NCBI RefSeq assembly: GCF_001368815.1 | Contig: NZ_CTEI01000002.1 | Location: 434,001-498,000, forward strand | DNA from: Paraliobacillus sp. PM-2 | GTDB lineage: Bacteria > Bacillota > Bacilli > Bacillales > Amphibacillaceae | Length of the DNA stretch: 64,000 nt | Direction: 5' to 3' | In this document: positions 42,366 through 52,493 of the stretch, piece after piece | Position numbering within the stretch: the stretch's first letter is position 1 | Layout: each line of letters starts with the position of its first letter | Program-made: the position numbers and the translations under genes | The notes under the pieces: generated by a model | What the model saw: the letters and a program-made list of their open reading frames with translations, nothing else | Told to the model about the DNA's origin: nothing | The model's database searches: none

Positions 42366-43044
42366 TTAAAATTCTCCTTTCAAACCCATTTAACTCAGGT
42401 CTTTTTTGTGTAAGAATTTGCAATCGATCGATGACTATTTTCTCTTCTTTCTCATCAATAAAGCCACATTCCATATAGACGCCAACTGATTCATAGTCTG
42501 GTGATCTACTAATATGATCTGCGATGCGCAATTGCATTGGTTGCATATAAGAGGCAGCAACTACCGCCTGTCTATTACCATGATACCCAGCATGTGCAAC
42601 TCCTCTTAAACTACCCAAGATAAAAATATTACCTGTAGCAATTAATTTCCCACCAGGGTTAATATCGCCAACTAATAACACGTCACCGGTTACTTCAATC
42701 ACTTGTCCTGAACGAACCATTTTTGTGATAACTTTCATTTCGTTTTCATTTTTCCATCTTAATGCATCTTCTTTTAAAATTACATTCGATTCAATCGCTT
42801 GTACAACTAACTTATGTTTACTACGAATTAAATCACGAAGCGCTTGCTCCTGTTCCTTATGTAAATACCGATTCCCTAAATGTATTGTCACCGTTATCAT
42901 CGGAGCATCCTCATCAATATATTCAGTAGAAAGGACACGATCTAATTCTTCTAATATTACTGTGAAAGAACAGGAATCATCTATGTTTAATGTTAAGCCA
43001 TCCCGTGTTCCCTTTATTGTTATCATTTGCTTGTTTATTGTCAC
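42358..43044 (-). CDS. minC: Septum site-determining protein MinC
   Basis: This 228-residue FtsZ inhibitor has an N-terminal domain and a C-terminal beta-helix (about residues 110-215) with VIEVTGDVLLVGDINPGGKL and FILGSLRGVAHAGYHGN, the MinD-binding face. GTG 43044 is 8 bases after GAGGTGA. A 124-base gap separates it from mreD, with no clear terminator, so the mreBCD-minCD operon is probably intact. Confidence 0.95.
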   Translation of the reverse strand: MTINKQMITIKGTRDGLTLNIDDSCSFTVILEELDRVLSTEYIDEDAPMITVTIHLGNRYLHKEQEQALRDLIRSKHKLVVQAIESNVILKEDALRWKNENEMKVITKMVRSGQVIEVTGDVLLVGDINPGGKLIATGNIFILGSLRGVAHAGYHGNRQAVVAASYMQPMQLRIADHISRSPDYESVGVYMECGFIDEKEEKIVIDRLQILTQKRPELNGFERRILNG

Positions 43045-43168
43045 GGTTGGTTCACCTCATTCTTCATATCATTAGAAAAGCTCATTTATTGATATAGTAC
43101 TTATGAAAATGCATTTCCCCTCACCTATCATTCCAAAATATATACTACTGAATGGCAGTAACGGAATA

Positions 43169-43705
43169 CTATGAGCTTTTTGTATCAAAGCGTTGCACTG
43201 ACCATTTAGAAAGTCGATTCTTAAAAATAAGATAAAGGATACAAAATACGATTACGTTTAGAACAAGTGTTGGTAACAATCGCTGTAGAAGGTAATCTGA
43301 AATAAGCATATTGTTTATTCCAATAAAATAATAAACAAATGATATGCCACCATCAACTAATGTCACCCCAAGAATAACCAACAATAATGTTACAAAGAAA
43401 TTAGCATGCAATACTTTACGCATACCATGAATTAAGTAAACGACTAACCCATATGCAAACATATATACGCCAATAATATCCGTATAGATAACATCTGTCA
43501 TTAATCCGATGATCACAGCAGCTAATATAGAGTAGTAGGTATATTCCAGATCATAAAACAGAGCCATTAAAACAATGAAAATAAACGCCCAATGCGCAAT
43601 AAACAACCAACCTTTGTCCAACATAGCGGATGGTATAAAATCATAAGCAATACCTTCCATTACAAATAAGAAAAGGAGTAAGAGAGGAATATAAATGCGT
43701 GACAT
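43169..43705 (-). CDS. mreD: Rod shape-determining protein MreD
   Basis: This 178-residue polytopic protein has about six membrane helices and the MreD-typical core GLMTDVIYTDIIGVYMFAYG. It is a component of the elongasome with MreB, MreC and RodA. The start overlaps the mreC stop (TAATG), indicating coupled translation. Confidence 0.92.
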   Translation of the reverse strand: MSRIYIPLLLLFLFVMEGIAYDFIPSAMLDKGWLFIAHWAFIFIVLMALFYDLEYTYYSILAAVIIGLMTDVIYTDIIGVYMFAYGLVVYLIHGMRKVLHANFFVTLLLVILGVTLVDGGISFVYYFIGINNMLISDYLLQRLLPTLVLNVIVFCILYLIFKNRLSKWSVQRFDTKSS

Positions 43706-44589
43706 TACTCTTCCTCCTCTCCTGTAACTCCTTGTGTAGAAGTATCCATCATACGATCTACCACAATAACATGATGGACATTAGATAGATCTGCTGACGT
43801 TTCTACATATGCTACTTGGCTTAAACCATATTGATCCATTGTAACTTCTTTTATCTCTCCTATTTCTAATCCTTTTGGAAAAACCCCACCTAATCCAGAA
43901 GAAAATACAAACGTTCCTTCTTTGATTTCTCGATCATAATCCGTGAATTCAAGTAATAATGCCTCTCGCTCTTTATCATAACCTAAGATAAATCCACTAG
44001 CATCTTCTTCTTGATTAGGTAGATTCACTTTAACAGAAATACGGTTTGAACGATCAAATCCATTTAATAATAGCACAGTGGAAGAGAACTGTGATGACGA
44101 TTGAATTTTACCTATCATTCCTTTGCCTGTAATAACTGCCATGTTTTTTTCTACACCATCTTGTAATCCTTTATTAATGGTTACTTGTTGAAACCACTGC
44201 TCGGGACTTCGAGCAGTGACAGATGCCTGGATTGGATGGTAAGCATCAAGTTTATCAGAATCTGTCTTATCAATGATCGATGATAATTCTTCATTTTCTT
44301 TACGAAGTTCTTGAATTTCATACAATGTCTGTTGGTACTGACTAAGTTCCTCTTTTAATCGTTGGTTTTCTTTGTATACATTTTTCATATCATCAAGATT
44401 AGTGATAATCGATGACACGTATTCTACTGGTGTATGAATTATTTGCTGCATCCAACTGATCGCATCTTTAGCAAATTGTTCTGGTGCCGTTAAGCTTTGT
44501 CGATCACGAATAGAAAATCCAATTAAGCCAACAAGGATGATAATACCAATTAATATAGTGAACAACCTTTTCCTACGAAAAAAAGACAT
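43705..44589 (-). CDS. mreC: Rod shape-determining protein MreC
   Basis: This 294-residue bitopic protein has a membrane anchor (residues 9-26), a coiled coil (NVYKENQRLKEELSQYQQTL) and two beta-barrel domains (VTARSPEQWFQQVTINKGLQ, AVITGKGMIGKI, FVFSSGLGGVFPKGLEIGEI). It links MreB filaments to periplasmic-side synthases. It sits between mreB and mreD. Confidence 0.95.
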   Translation of the reverse strand: MSFFRRKRLFTILIGIIILVGLIGFSIRDRQSLTAPEQFAKDAISWMQQIIHTPVEYVSSIITNLDDMKNVYKENQRLKEELSQYQQTLYEIQELRKENEELSSIIDKTDSDKLDAYHPIQASVTARSPEQWFQQVTINKGLQDGVEKNMAVITGKGMIGKIQSSSQFSSTVLLLNGFDRSNRISVKVNLPNQEEDASGFILGYDKEREALLLEFTDYDREIKEGTFVFSSGLGGVFPKGLEIGEIKEVTMDQYGLSQVAYVETSADLSNVHHVIVVDRMMDTSTQGVTGEEEE

Positions 44590-44603
44590 GCATCAACACC
44601 CAC

Positions 44604-45638
44604 TTAATCCATTGATCTTGTAGCTATATTAGGTTGCGATTTGAAATGTTGGATATAATCTAATGATTTCCCAGTACCTATAGCTACACTATCGAGAGGG
44701 GCATCAGCAATAAAGACAGGCATTTTTGTCTCATCACTTATAATCACGTCTAATCCAGAAAGTAGTGCCCCACCACCAGACAACACAATCCCTCGATCCA
44801 TAATATCTGCAGCTAATTCAGGTGGGGTTTTCTCTAATGTATTTTTCACAGCATCAATTATTGCATTGATTGTATCGTTTAAAGAACCAGAAATCTCTTC
44901 GGCTGTAATGGTAATTGTTTTTGGTAAACCAGTTAGTAAGTCTCTACCTCTGATATCCATTTCGTCATTGTTTGTAGGTTTTCCTGCATAGCCAATGTCC
45001 ATTTTAATTGATTCTGCAGAACGTTCACCAATCATTAAATTGTATTTCTTTCTAACATACTGAATAATTGCATCATCCATGTCATCTCCTGCGATTCGAA
45101 TGGATTTACTTGTAACAATACCACCCAATGATATAATGGCCACTTCTGTTGTTCCACCACCAATATCAACAATCATACTTCCAGTCGGCTCCCAAACTGG
45201 TAACCCAGCTCCAATGGCAGCAGCAAACGGTTCTGCAATTGGATAAGCTTCTTTTGCACCTGCTTGTTTTGTAGCATCAATAACAGCACGTTCTTCTACC
45301 ATGGTAATCCCTGAGGGTACACAAACCATTACATTTGGTTTACGGGCAAACGCAGAACGATTCTTTTGTGCTAAACGGATATAATATTTCATCATAGCAG
45401 CAGTTGTATCATAATCCGCAATCACGCCATCCTTCATCGGTCGGATAACTGAAATATTCCCCGGTGTACGGCCAATCATATTACGGGCATCACTTCCCAC
45501 CGCTTCAATATCTCCTGTTGAATTATTTCGCGCAACAACAGAAGGCTCTCTAACTACAATTCCTTTTGATTTCATATAAACTAATGTATTTGCGGTACCT
45601 AAATCTATACCTAAGTCTTGTGATAAACTAAATGCCAA
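44604..45638 (-). CDS. mreB: Cell shape actin MreB
   Basis: This 344-residue bacterial actin has phosphate 1 loop [14 protein letters not shown], phosphate 2 [12 protein letters not shown], connect and adenosine motifs ([15 protein letters not shown]), and the hydrophobic membrane-binding N-terminus. It is first of the mreBCD-minCD run. The 222-base gap to radC holds an imperfect hairpin (TTAGCGCCA/TGGCGCTAA, 45775-45808). Confidence 0.97.
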   Translation of the reverse strand: MAFSLSQDLGIDLGTANTLVYMKSKGIVVREPSVVARNNSTGDIEAVGSDARNMIGRTPGNISVIRPMKDGVIADYDTTAAMMKYYIRLAQKNRSAFARKPNVMVCVPSGITMVEERAVIDATKQAGAKEAYPIAEPFAAAIGAGLPVWEPTGSMIVDIGGGTTEVAIISLGGIVTSKSIRIAGDDMDDAIIQYVRKKYNLMIGERSAESIKMDIGYAGKPTNNDEMDIRGRDLLTGLPKTITITAEEISGSLNDTINAIIDAVKNTLEKTPPELAADIMDRGIVLSGGGALLSGLDVIISDETKMPVFIADAPLDSVAIGTGKSLDYIQHFKSQPNIATRSMD

Positions 45639-45860
45639 CTTAAATCTCCCTCTCTAAACCTAACGATGTCTATTTCATTTTATTATTACATGCATGAATG
45701 AATATTTATTTTCCCTATATATATCATAACATGAAATTACTAGGACGATATTTCCATTTATCATAACAATTAGCGCCAAACACAAGCAAAACTTGTAAAA
45801 TGGCGCTAATAAAAATTTCGTCTATATAATTATACGAAAAAATACAAAAAATAGATAGTA
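45639..45860 (-). promoter_or_regulatory. radC-mreB intergenic region with hairpin
   Basis: It holds the mreB upstream region (the ribosome site AGAGAGGGAG lies just before ATG 45638) and a hairpin TTAGCGCCA...TGGCGCTAA at about 45775-45808. The hairpin may end radC transcription, though it lacks a good T-run on that strand. Confidence 0.4.
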
Positions 45861-46550
45861 CTATACATATCCTTTTTCTTTTAATGAAATAAATTTATGG
45901 TCACCAATTACTAAATGATCTAAAAGTTCTATTCCTATCATCTTACCGCACTCGGCTAATCTTTTGGTAACGTGGATATCTTCTTGTGAAGGGGATGGAT
46001 CGCCAGATGGGTGATTATGGCAGCAAATAATCGACGCAGCAGCACGCTTAACAGCTTCTCGAAATACCTCGCGAGGATGAACAATCGATGCATTGAGACT
46101 CCCAATAAAAACGGTTTGTCTGTGAATAACCTGATTCTTTGTATTTAGAAAAAGACAAACAAAATGCTCCTGTTTCAATAAGCGCATTTCTTCCATTACA
46201 AAATTCGCACCATCTTCTGGGCTTCTTATGCAGTAATGCTCTTGAGGTTTAAGTTGGTTTATCCGATTACCAAGTTCAATCGCCGCAAGAATAATAACAG
46301 CTTTGACAGTACCAATCCCTTTAATTGCTGTTAATTCTTCTAGCGTAGAGTCTCGTAACAAATTAATCCCTTCAAAATGCATAAGCACACGTTGAGCAAG
46401 CTCCTGTACCGACTCTTCTTTCGTACCTGTTCCCAATAATATCGACAATAGTTCTTGATTGGAGACATGACTCGCTCCTAATTTTACCAATCTTTCTCTA
46501 GGTCGGTCTTGTCTAGGAACATCTTTCATTGTGACATGTAGTTTATCCAC
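45861..46550 (-). CDS. radC: RadC-family JAB1/MPN protein (YsxA)
   Basis: This 229-residue protein has an N-terminal helix-hairpin-helix region (LLSILLGTGTKEESVQELA, LTAIKGIGTVKAVIILAA) and a JAMM metalloprotease-like domain with HPREVFREAVKRAAASIICC, HNHPSGDPSPSQED and DHLVIGDH. Despite the name, a repair role is not established. GTG 46550 follows GAGGTG. The maf gene usually found between this and spoIIB in Bacillus is missing. Confidence 0.93.
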   Translation of the reverse strand: MDKLHVTMKDVPRQDRPRERLVKLGASHVSNQELLSILLGTGTKEESVQELAQRVLMHFEGINLLRDSTLEELTAIKGIGTVKAVIILAAIELGNRINQLKPQEHYCIRSPEDGANFVMEEMRLLKQEHFVCLFLNTKNQVIHRQTVFIGSLNASIVHPREVFREAVKRAAASIICCHNHPSGDPSPSQEDIHVTKRLAECGKMIGIELLDHLVIGDHKFISLKEKGYV

Positions 46551-46741
46551 TTTCTCACCTCATTCGTAAAAGTTACTGTAATGTAACTAGTTTACGAATA
46601 TGACTACAACAAAACAAATAACTATTCTGAATTAATACGTGCTCTTATACCCCTATTTTTCCTATCTTGACAATAGCAATATTCATTTTCTAATGGATAC
46701 AAACGATACATCTATCGATTTTGTTTTTTTACGCTTTTATT

Positions 46742-47635
46742 TTAATCAGTTTGATCATATAAATACCAAAGTTGGATTAATTGAGTAGAGATCCGATAGC
46801 CAGATGTATTTTTTTCTAATAACTCTACAAATTTTTCACCGGATTTTTTAATAGAACTGGAATATTCAGACAACGGGGCTGGAGCAGACGAAAGCCAATT
46901 CGACCATTTTTTTTTCTCTTCCACTACCGCTTCCTTATTCGTTTTCTTCATTGTATCCTTCCATAATGTTGAAAACTGTTGTATCCATTCACCCTCTGTA
47001 TTATTTAATTTGATTGATTTCGATTCTGTTGTCCATTCACGTACATATCCATCTAAATTTGCATCAATTAATTCATTTGCTAACTTCTCTCCTTCTGTTT
47101 TCGTAGCGTATACATTTACGAATAAACGAAAACCTTCACTCGTCTCCCAAGAGAAAGCATCATATCCTGATGCAACAAGTTTGTCTTTCCATTCATCTGC
47201 TTTATCTGTTGTCGAAAACAAACCAGCTTGTACAACATATCCTGTGATAGATTCCAATGTAACAGTTGTTTTTTCTTGATTACTAGCAGATGAATCTTCC
47301 TCTTCTTCAGTTATAGCACTAGTCTCCTGATTGGATATGGTTGGTTTAGTATCATCTATTTGAACAAACATTTTTAATACAAAAAAACCAAAACCAATAC
47401 CAATCATAATCGCCATGCTAGCTGTTAACAAAACCCGCTTAAGATATGTCTTGTCTCTCTTTTTAGGTAGTGTGTCATAATTAGTCGATCTACGCTCAAA
47501 CTCATTCGGCTCTTCGTTATCATCAAGGGAAGCTGCTTGTTCTTGGTACCAGTTATACGGTTCTTTTGTTTCAGAGCTAGCTGATTCTATCGTTTTATTA
47601 TTTAATTTTACAATCACTTTATTTCTTTCATCCAT
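46742..47635 (-). CDS. spoIIB: SPOR-domain membrane protein, SpoIIB-like
   Basis: This protein of about 297 residues has an acidic cytoplasmic N-terminus, one membrane segment (about 72-92, VLLTASMAIMIGIGFGFFVL) and a SPOR domain (GYVVQAGLFSTTDKADEWKD, SWETSEGFRLFVNVYATKTE) that binds denuded septal peptidoglycan. Position between radC and comC matches spoIIB, which helps septal peptidoglycan dissolution during engulfment. ATG 47635 is better spaced than the TTG before it. Confidence 0.82.
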   Translation of the reverse strand: MDERNKVIVKLNNKTIESASSETKEPYNWYQEQAASLDDNEEPNEFERRSTNYDTLPKKRDKTYLKRVLLTASMAIMIGIGFGFFVLKMFVQIDDTKPTISNQETSAITEEEEDSSASNQEKTTVTLESITGYVVQAGLFSTTDKADEWKDKLVASGYDAFSWETSEGFRLFVNVYATKTEGEKLANELIDANLDGYVREWTTESKSIKLNNTEGEWIQQFSTLWKDTMKKTNKEAVVEEKKKWSNWLSSAPAPLSEYSSSIKKSGEKFVELLEKNTSGYRISTQLIQLWYLYDQTD

Positions 47636-47791
47636 CAAACTCGCTCCATTCTTTTATCCTGTTTGCCATACTCTATCACATCTTAAAGAAAAAGAAAGGC
47701 GAGTTTTGTCTAATGAGATAAGTTATTTTTCTACAAAACTAGCAATCCTATCATCCCTATTGGGCTTGTTGAGTAATATTTTTCCAAAGTA

Positions 47792-47819
47792 TAAAAAAAG
47801 AACCATGAATCGGTTCTTT
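47792..47819 (-). terminator. Terminator of the type IV pilus operon
   Basis: AAAGAACC and GGTTCTTT form a stem followed by TTTTTTTAT on the minus strand, 20 bases after the pilO stop. Confidence 0.85.
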
Positions 47820-47838
47820 AAATAGATTATAAATTTTC

Positions 47839-48372
47839 TCATTCTGATTGGTAAAAGGTTGTAATTGTTGTAGTTGCATTCACTTTGTTAATAGAATTAG
47901 TAAATTCAATATGATGTAGCTCCATCAATTGTTCGTTATTACTGATTGCTGTCAGGAATTGATTCATTTCGTTAAAATTATCGGCATCAAAATCTACTTG
48001 AAACGTATATGTCAAAAGTTCTGAATAACCTTTCGATCGCGCGTCTTCTTCACTTTTCGTTATCTTCGTTACTGTTACACCTGATGCTTCTTCTATTTGC
48101 TTGAATTTAAGTAGCAATTGATCAACTGCTATTTGGTTTGGTAATTGTTGTTGTAAGTTTTCAACTATTTCAGTAGCCTCTTCAATAGTGTGTTCATCCT
48201 TAGTTGTTTTTTCAATTAATTGATTTTGTGTTGCTATCTCCGTTTCAAGTTGTTCTACTTCATCATGAACAGGGTAAACAAAATGATAAAAGGAAAATAG
48301 GCTACCTAAGACTAAGAGAAGTAAAATGATAACAAGGATAATTGAATACTTTTTGTTCCACTCTATCGTCAT
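47839..48372 (-). CDS. pilO: Type IV pilus assembly protein PilO-like
   Basis: This 177-residue bitopic protein has one N-terminal membrane segment (residues 10-31), a coiled coil (DEVEQLETEIATQNQLIEKT) and a C-terminal ferredoxin-like domain (ASGVTVTKITKSEEDARSKG, LTYTFQVDFDADNFNEMNQF), the PilO plan. It is last of the pilus operon, one base after pilN. With PilM and PilN it forms the inner-membrane alignment complex. Confidence 0.85.
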   Translation of the reverse strand: MTIEWNKKYSIILVIILLLLVLGSLFSFYHFVYPVHDEVEQLETEIATQNQLIEKTTKDEHTIEEATEIVENLQQQLPNQIAVDQLLLKFKQIEEASGVTVTKITKSEEDARSKGYSELLTYTFQVDFDADNFNEMNQFLTAISNNEQLMELHHIEFTNSINKVNATTTITTFYQSE

Positions 48373-48373
48373 A

Positions 48374-48901
48374 TTAATCAGCTTCCTCTAATAAAAAATC
48401 TTTGCTAACTTGAAAAGTAAACTCTGCCATATATGTATCACTTGTTTTGTTTAAACTTAATAAATTTGACTTCTCTATAAATGTTAGCTTACTCATAGCA
48501 CGAACAAACAAAGAGGTATCATTGATTGAATTCGTTTTAATATTGACTTTTAGACCATCTTCAATTGTAAAATAATATTCTTCTATTCTTGCTTCATCAG
48601 GTAAAACTTGATAAACCTGATTCAATAAATAGGTACTAGGATAAATCTTATGTTGTAATTGACTAATTTGATTCGTTAATGTTTCTTTCTGTTGGATAAT
48701 AATGTTTTTTTCTCTAATTTCATTCAGTATAAGGCTATTTTCTTGTTTACTATTCATTAACAATTGTTGCTTCTCATTTAAATTTTCCTGATAAACGAAC
48801 AAACTAACTGTAATGATAGCTATGCCAATTAAGAAAGTTCCTACTAATAAATATGGAGATGCATTTACTTTTTTCTTTTCGACTAAATTAATCTCTATCA
48901 T
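48374..48901 (-). CDS. pilN: Type IV pilus assembly protein PilN-like
   Basis: This 175-residue protein has the short cytoplasmic N-terminus MIEINLVEKKKVNASPYLLV, where the PilN INLLP-type peptide contacts PilM, then one membrane helix (residues 17-38), a coiled coil and a small ferredoxin-like domain (YPSTYLLNQVYQVLPDEARI). The ribosome site AGGAGAG precedes ATG 48901. Confidence 0.87.
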   Translation of the reverse strand: MIEINLVEKKKVNASPYLLVGTFLIGIAIITVSLFVYQENLNEKQQLLMNSKQENSLILNEIREKNIIIQQKETLTNQISQLQHKIYPSTYLLNQVYQVLPDEARIEEYYFTIEDGLKVNIKTNSINDTSLFVRAMSKLTFIEKSNLLSLNKTSDTYMAEFTFQVSKDFLLEEAD

Positions 48902-48947
48902 ACAGTTGCTCTCCTTACAAAAATTTAAATTAAGAGAATAAAAATAA

Positions 48948-49877
48948 CTAAGATCTTAATGTTAATCCATACAACTCAGCATAAGCTAATGGAAGCTCTT
49001 CTGGCAAATACGGTGTATAAACAGAAAGATTAAATCTACTTTGCAACAATTCTTTTAATAAATCATCAAATAAAAAATCACCCGACAATAATATATCCGT
49101 AATTTGGGCTTCATTATTCATAATCGAATACTGATAAAAATCCATAAACCGTTCAATTGTAATCAATTGTTCATCTATCAGATTTTGTAGTGTCTGTCTA
49201 TCAAATTCTTTATTATCAACTGTGTCTAATTTACTACTTGCTGCATGATAGACGTGACGATTAAAAATTGGCTGATGGTTATGGAATACAGTCAGTACTA
49301 AGTCTGATTTTCTCCACTGTATGTTTAACAAATGGGCTTCTGGACGAATCAAATCACGCTGAGCACATAATCGATAAACAGATAAAAAGGATAGATCCGC
49401 AAGCACCAACTTTAGATTTGCTTGTTCAAACACATCTTTATAAGAATCAAGCCGTTCCTGTGGGTAAGCAATTAATAAAATCTTATTTTTATCCGCTTCT
49501 TCTCCAATAATAGTATAATCAATAACAGGTCGATCAAAAGGTAAACGAATAGTATTACCTAATTCTAGTAAAATATATTTTTTTACTTCTTCTTTGTTTA
49601 ATTGTTTAGGCACCAGTTCTTCTCGCAAGGTAACGAATGCATCAGGGACACAAAAAGCAATTTCTTTGTTTTTCCATTTTTTCTTGTTAACTAACCCTTT
49701 CAGCACACCGATTAAGCTCATTCGATCAATAATCTTACCATCCTCTACTATCCCCGGCTCTAATTCAATTTCCCCATAATCACATTGCTTTTTATTTTGA
49801 AAGAAATACCGAATAACGGAATCCGTTAACGATAGGTTCACTCTGTATTTTGCAAAAAATTTCATCTCTCTATTCAT
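48948..49877 (-). CDS. pilM: Type IV pilus assembly protein PilM-like
   Basis: This 309-residue cytoplasmic actin-fold protein resembles PilM/FtsA. Visible features are VNLSLTDSVIRYFFQNKK, VPDAFVTLREELVPKQLNKE, LLIAYPQERLDSYKDVFEQA and LLSGDFLFDDLLKELL. It binds the PilN N-terminus. The start may instead be the in-frame ATG 12 bases downstream (MKFFAKYR), better spaced from AAGGATGA. Confidence 0.87.
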   Translation of the reverse strand: MNREMKFFAKYRVNLSLTDSVIRYFFQNKKQCDYGEIELEPGIVEDGKIIDRMSLIGVLKGLVNKKKWKNKEIAFCVPDAFVTLREELVPKQLNKEEVKKYILLELGNTIRLPFDRPVIDYTIIGEEADKNKILLIAYPQERLDSYKDVFEQANLKLVLADLSFLSVYRLCAQRDLIRPEAHLLNIQWRKSDLVLTVFHNHQPIFNRHVYHAASSKLDTVDNKEFDRQTLQNLIDEQLITIERFMDFYQYSIMNNEAQITDILLSGDFLFDDLLKELLQSRFNLSVYTPYLPEELPLAYAELYGLTLRS

Positions 49878-49879
49878 CC

Positions 49880-50635
49880 TTAAAAAAATGATGTCACATA
49901 CCAGTTAATTATATCATATCCCCAGAAGTACGTGATACAGGCCGCTATACAAATATATGGACCAAATGGAATGGCTGTTTTCCGATCAACTTGTTTTAAT
50001 AATAGCAATATAGCACTACTTATTGAACCTAATAAAACAGCAATAAAAAAGGTTAGCAGAATCCCTTGATAGCCTAACACAACACCTAATATTGCGAATA
50101 ATTTCATATCACCCGCACCCATTCCGCCTTTGCTAAACAAGATAATAAAAAAAATAAGAAAAAAACCAATTAATGCTCCTACAATTGAAGACCACCAAGG
50201 TTGTAATGGTGAGAAAAATCTAATTAATATAAAAATAGGTAAAAAGAATAATAGTATTTTATTCGGAATGACCATATATTTTAAATCAGTTACCATGATA
50301 ATGGCAACTAAAGAAGTGAGGCTTAATGCCATGATTAACTCTATTTCGAAACCAACCAAAGAATAACTTAGCGCAAATAAAAAGGCAGTAAATAATTCGA
50401 TGAAGGGATAAATGATAGAGATATGCTGTTTGCACCCTTTACATTTTCCTCTTTGAAATGCATAGGAGAGAATGGGGATTAATTCATACCATGATAATTG
50501 CCTTTTGCAAGATGGACAATATGATCGATTAGAAGTTAAAAAGTTTTGCATAGGAACACGTAACCCTACTACATTAAAAAAAGAACCAAATACACTTCCA
50601 AGAATAAAAAAGGTGATAATAAAATAATTATTCAT
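49880..50635 (-). CDS. comC: Prepilin peptidase ComC/PilD
   Basis: This 251-residue membrane aspartyl protease and N-methyltransferase processes type IV prepilins. The zinc-binding domain has CPSCKRQLSWYE and KCKGCKQ; the two catalytic Asp residues lie in VTDLKYMVIPNK and GGMGAGDMKLFA (GxGD). In B. subtilis comC occupies this same locus for competence. Here it is embedded in a full pilus operon, so it must serve at least these pilins. Confidence 0.95.
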   Translation of the reverse strand: MNNYFIITFFILGSVFGSFFNVVGLRVPMQNFLTSNRSYCPSCKRQLSWYELIPILSYAFQRGKCKGCKQHISIIYPFIELFTAFLFALSYSLVGFEIELIMALSLTSLVAIIMVTDLKYMVIPNKILLFFLPIFILIRFFSPLQPWWSSIVGALIGFFLIFFIILFSKGGMGAGDMKLFAILGVVLGYQGILLTFFIAVLLGSISSAILLLLKQVDRKTAIPFGPYICIAACITYFWGYDIINWYVTSFF

Positions 50636-50712
50636 ATTTGTCTCCTATATATGTAGAGAGATCTCATACCTATCATGAGATCTCTCCTACGTAATATGTC
50701 AATGTGTTTATT

Positions 50713-51087
50713 TTATTTTCCATCTGGATTGTCAAACGTGTAGGTGGTACCATCTTTATAAATCGTTTTGTCTAGAATAGCTGCATCTGAGTCTTCAGCA
50801 AAATCTCCAGTTGCTTCTAAATAACCATTATCAACCAGATCTTGTACTGTTGTAGTACCACTAGTAAAGGTAAAGTTTTCGTTTTCGTCCAACTCTGCTA
50901 ATCGTACTGCATCAAATACCAATTCTTTTTGTGCTTCATCTACATTAGTTTCAGCCTTCTCCGTAATATTACCAATAGCAGGCACTGCAATAGCAACAAT
51001 GATACCTAGGATAGCAATAACTGCTAAAAGTTCTACTAATGTAAAACCTTTCTCGTTACGAAATACCTTTCTTAATCTCCTTCTCAT
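50713..51087 (-). CDS. pilA: Major type IV pilin (prepilin)
   Basis: This 124-residue prepilin has the basic leader RRRLRKVFRNEKG and the cleavage site G-FTLVELLAVIAILGIIVAI, with the Glu at +5. The globular part is only about 85 residues, has no Cys and is acid-rich (DEAQKELVFDAVRLAELDEN). ATG 51087 is 6 bases after GGAGGGATGAAG; an earlier ATG overlaps the site. A complete +1 hydrophobic helix and central position make it the likely main subunit. Confidence 0.92.
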   Translation of the reverse strand: MRRRLRKVFRNEKGFTLVELLAVIAILGIIVAIAVPAIGNITEKAETNVDEAQKELVFDAVRLAELDENENFTFTSGTTTVQDLVDNGYLEATGDFAEDSDAAILDKTIYKDGTTYTFDNPDGK

Positions 51088-51257
51088 CTTCATCCCTCCA
51101 ATTAGAATAAATAAAAAAATCACTCTATTGTCAGTCGGTTGCACTACTAGCTCCGATCTATCCAAGTGCCCAGATAAAGATAGATTTTCAATGCGCCTAT
51201 ATACATATTATAATATATTTATAGTTAATGTCTATAACTTTAGAACTAATTACCGTC

Positions 51258-52460
51258 TTAAATTGTTTCAAATAGGTTAAACATTGGTATAATGATTGCT
51301 AAGACGATCGCCCCTACTACGAGAGAAAGAAAGATAATCATAATTGGTTCTATTAATGCCTTTAATTTATCAGAACTTTCATTTAATTCTTGTTCATAAA
51401 AGTTCGACACCTTCTTTAACATGGCATCTACTGAACCAGTCCGCTCCCCTACTATAATCATCTGTGTAATTAACTTAGGAAACACCCAATGAGTTTTCAT
51501 CGGCGTTGCTAAAGATTCCCCTCGCTCTAAAGAAGTCTTCGCATCACTTAATACTTGTTTAATTACCTTGTTTTCAATTACATTTTCTGTAATAGTTACA
51601 GCCTGAAGAATTGGAACTGCACTATTTAATAATGAACTTAATGTCTGTGTCATTCTCGCTAAAATTGCTTTTTGAGTAAACTTCCCAAAAATAGGAACCC
51701 TTAGCTTTAGACCATCAAACATATAAGCTATATTTGGATTGCGATATAATAATTTTATGACTATCGCGACAAGAATAAGACCAAGCAATAGAACCCACCA
51801 ATAAGTTTGAACGATATCACTAATACGCAATACAAATGCTGTATACGCAGGGATCTCCTGATCAAATGACAGAAACATATTCGTAAAAACCGGTACAATA
51901 ACCGCCAACAAAAAAACCGTAATCACAATAGCTATGAACCCTACCACTATTGGATAAGTTAATGCTGTAATAATTTTTTGTTTTAATTGATATTGTTTTT
52001 CATAATAATTTGCCATTTGATTCATAATATCATCTAAATTACCACTCACTTCTCCTGCTTTAACCATGCTTCTTAACAATTCAGGAAATAAACGTGGAAA
52101 CGCTCCGAACGCATCAGAAAGACTTGTTCCTTCTTCTAAAGAGAGTTGGACTTGTTTTAAAGCCTTTTTTAAAGCTTTGCTTTGTGTTTGTTCTTGAAGG
52201 ATATTTGTTGTTTCTACTAAGGTAATCCCAGCGTTAATTAAGGTAGCAAATTGTCGTAAGAAAATAACAAAATCTTTGTTCTTAATTGGATTACCAATAT
52301 AGATATCTTGATATAAAACAGAATTCAATTCTTTTATTTCAAATAAAATGAATCCATTTAATTTCAATTGTTTAATAGCTTCACTTTCACTTTCACTATT
52401 AATTTTACCTTTCAATAATTTTCCTTCTGTATTTTTTGCTTTATATGAAAAATACTTCAT
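51258..52460 (-). CDS. pilC: Type IV pilus platform protein PilC
   Basis: This 400-residue polytopic protein has two repeated T2SSF domains: IFLRQFATLINAGITLVETT with SLEEGTSLSDAFGAF, and ARMTQTLSSLLNSAVPILQA with LERGESLATPMK, each followed by membrane helices. It anchors the PilB and PilT motors. Length is normal for PilC/GspF. Confidence 0.94.
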   Translation of the reverse strand: MKYFSYKAKNTEGKLLKGKINSESESEAIKQLKLNGFILFEIKELNSVLYQDIYIGNPIKNKDFVIFLRQFATLINAGITLVETTNILQEQTQSKALKKALKQVQLSLEEGTSLSDAFGAFPRLFPELLRSMVKAGEVSGNLDDIMNQMANYYEKQYQLKQKIITALTYPIVVGFIAIVITVFLLAVIVPVFTNMFLSFDQEIPAYTAFVLRISDIVQTYWWVLLLGLILVAIVIKLLYRNPNIAYMFDGLKLRVPIFGKFTQKAILARMTQTLSSLLNSAVPILQAVTITENVIENKVIKQVLSDAKTSLERGESLATPMKTHWVFPKLITQMIIVGERTGSVDAMLKKVSNFYEQELNESSDKLKALIEPIMIIFLSLVVGAIVLAIIIPMFNLFETI

Positions 52461-52493
52461 TTTTCACACCTTCTTTCACAAACAACTAATTGG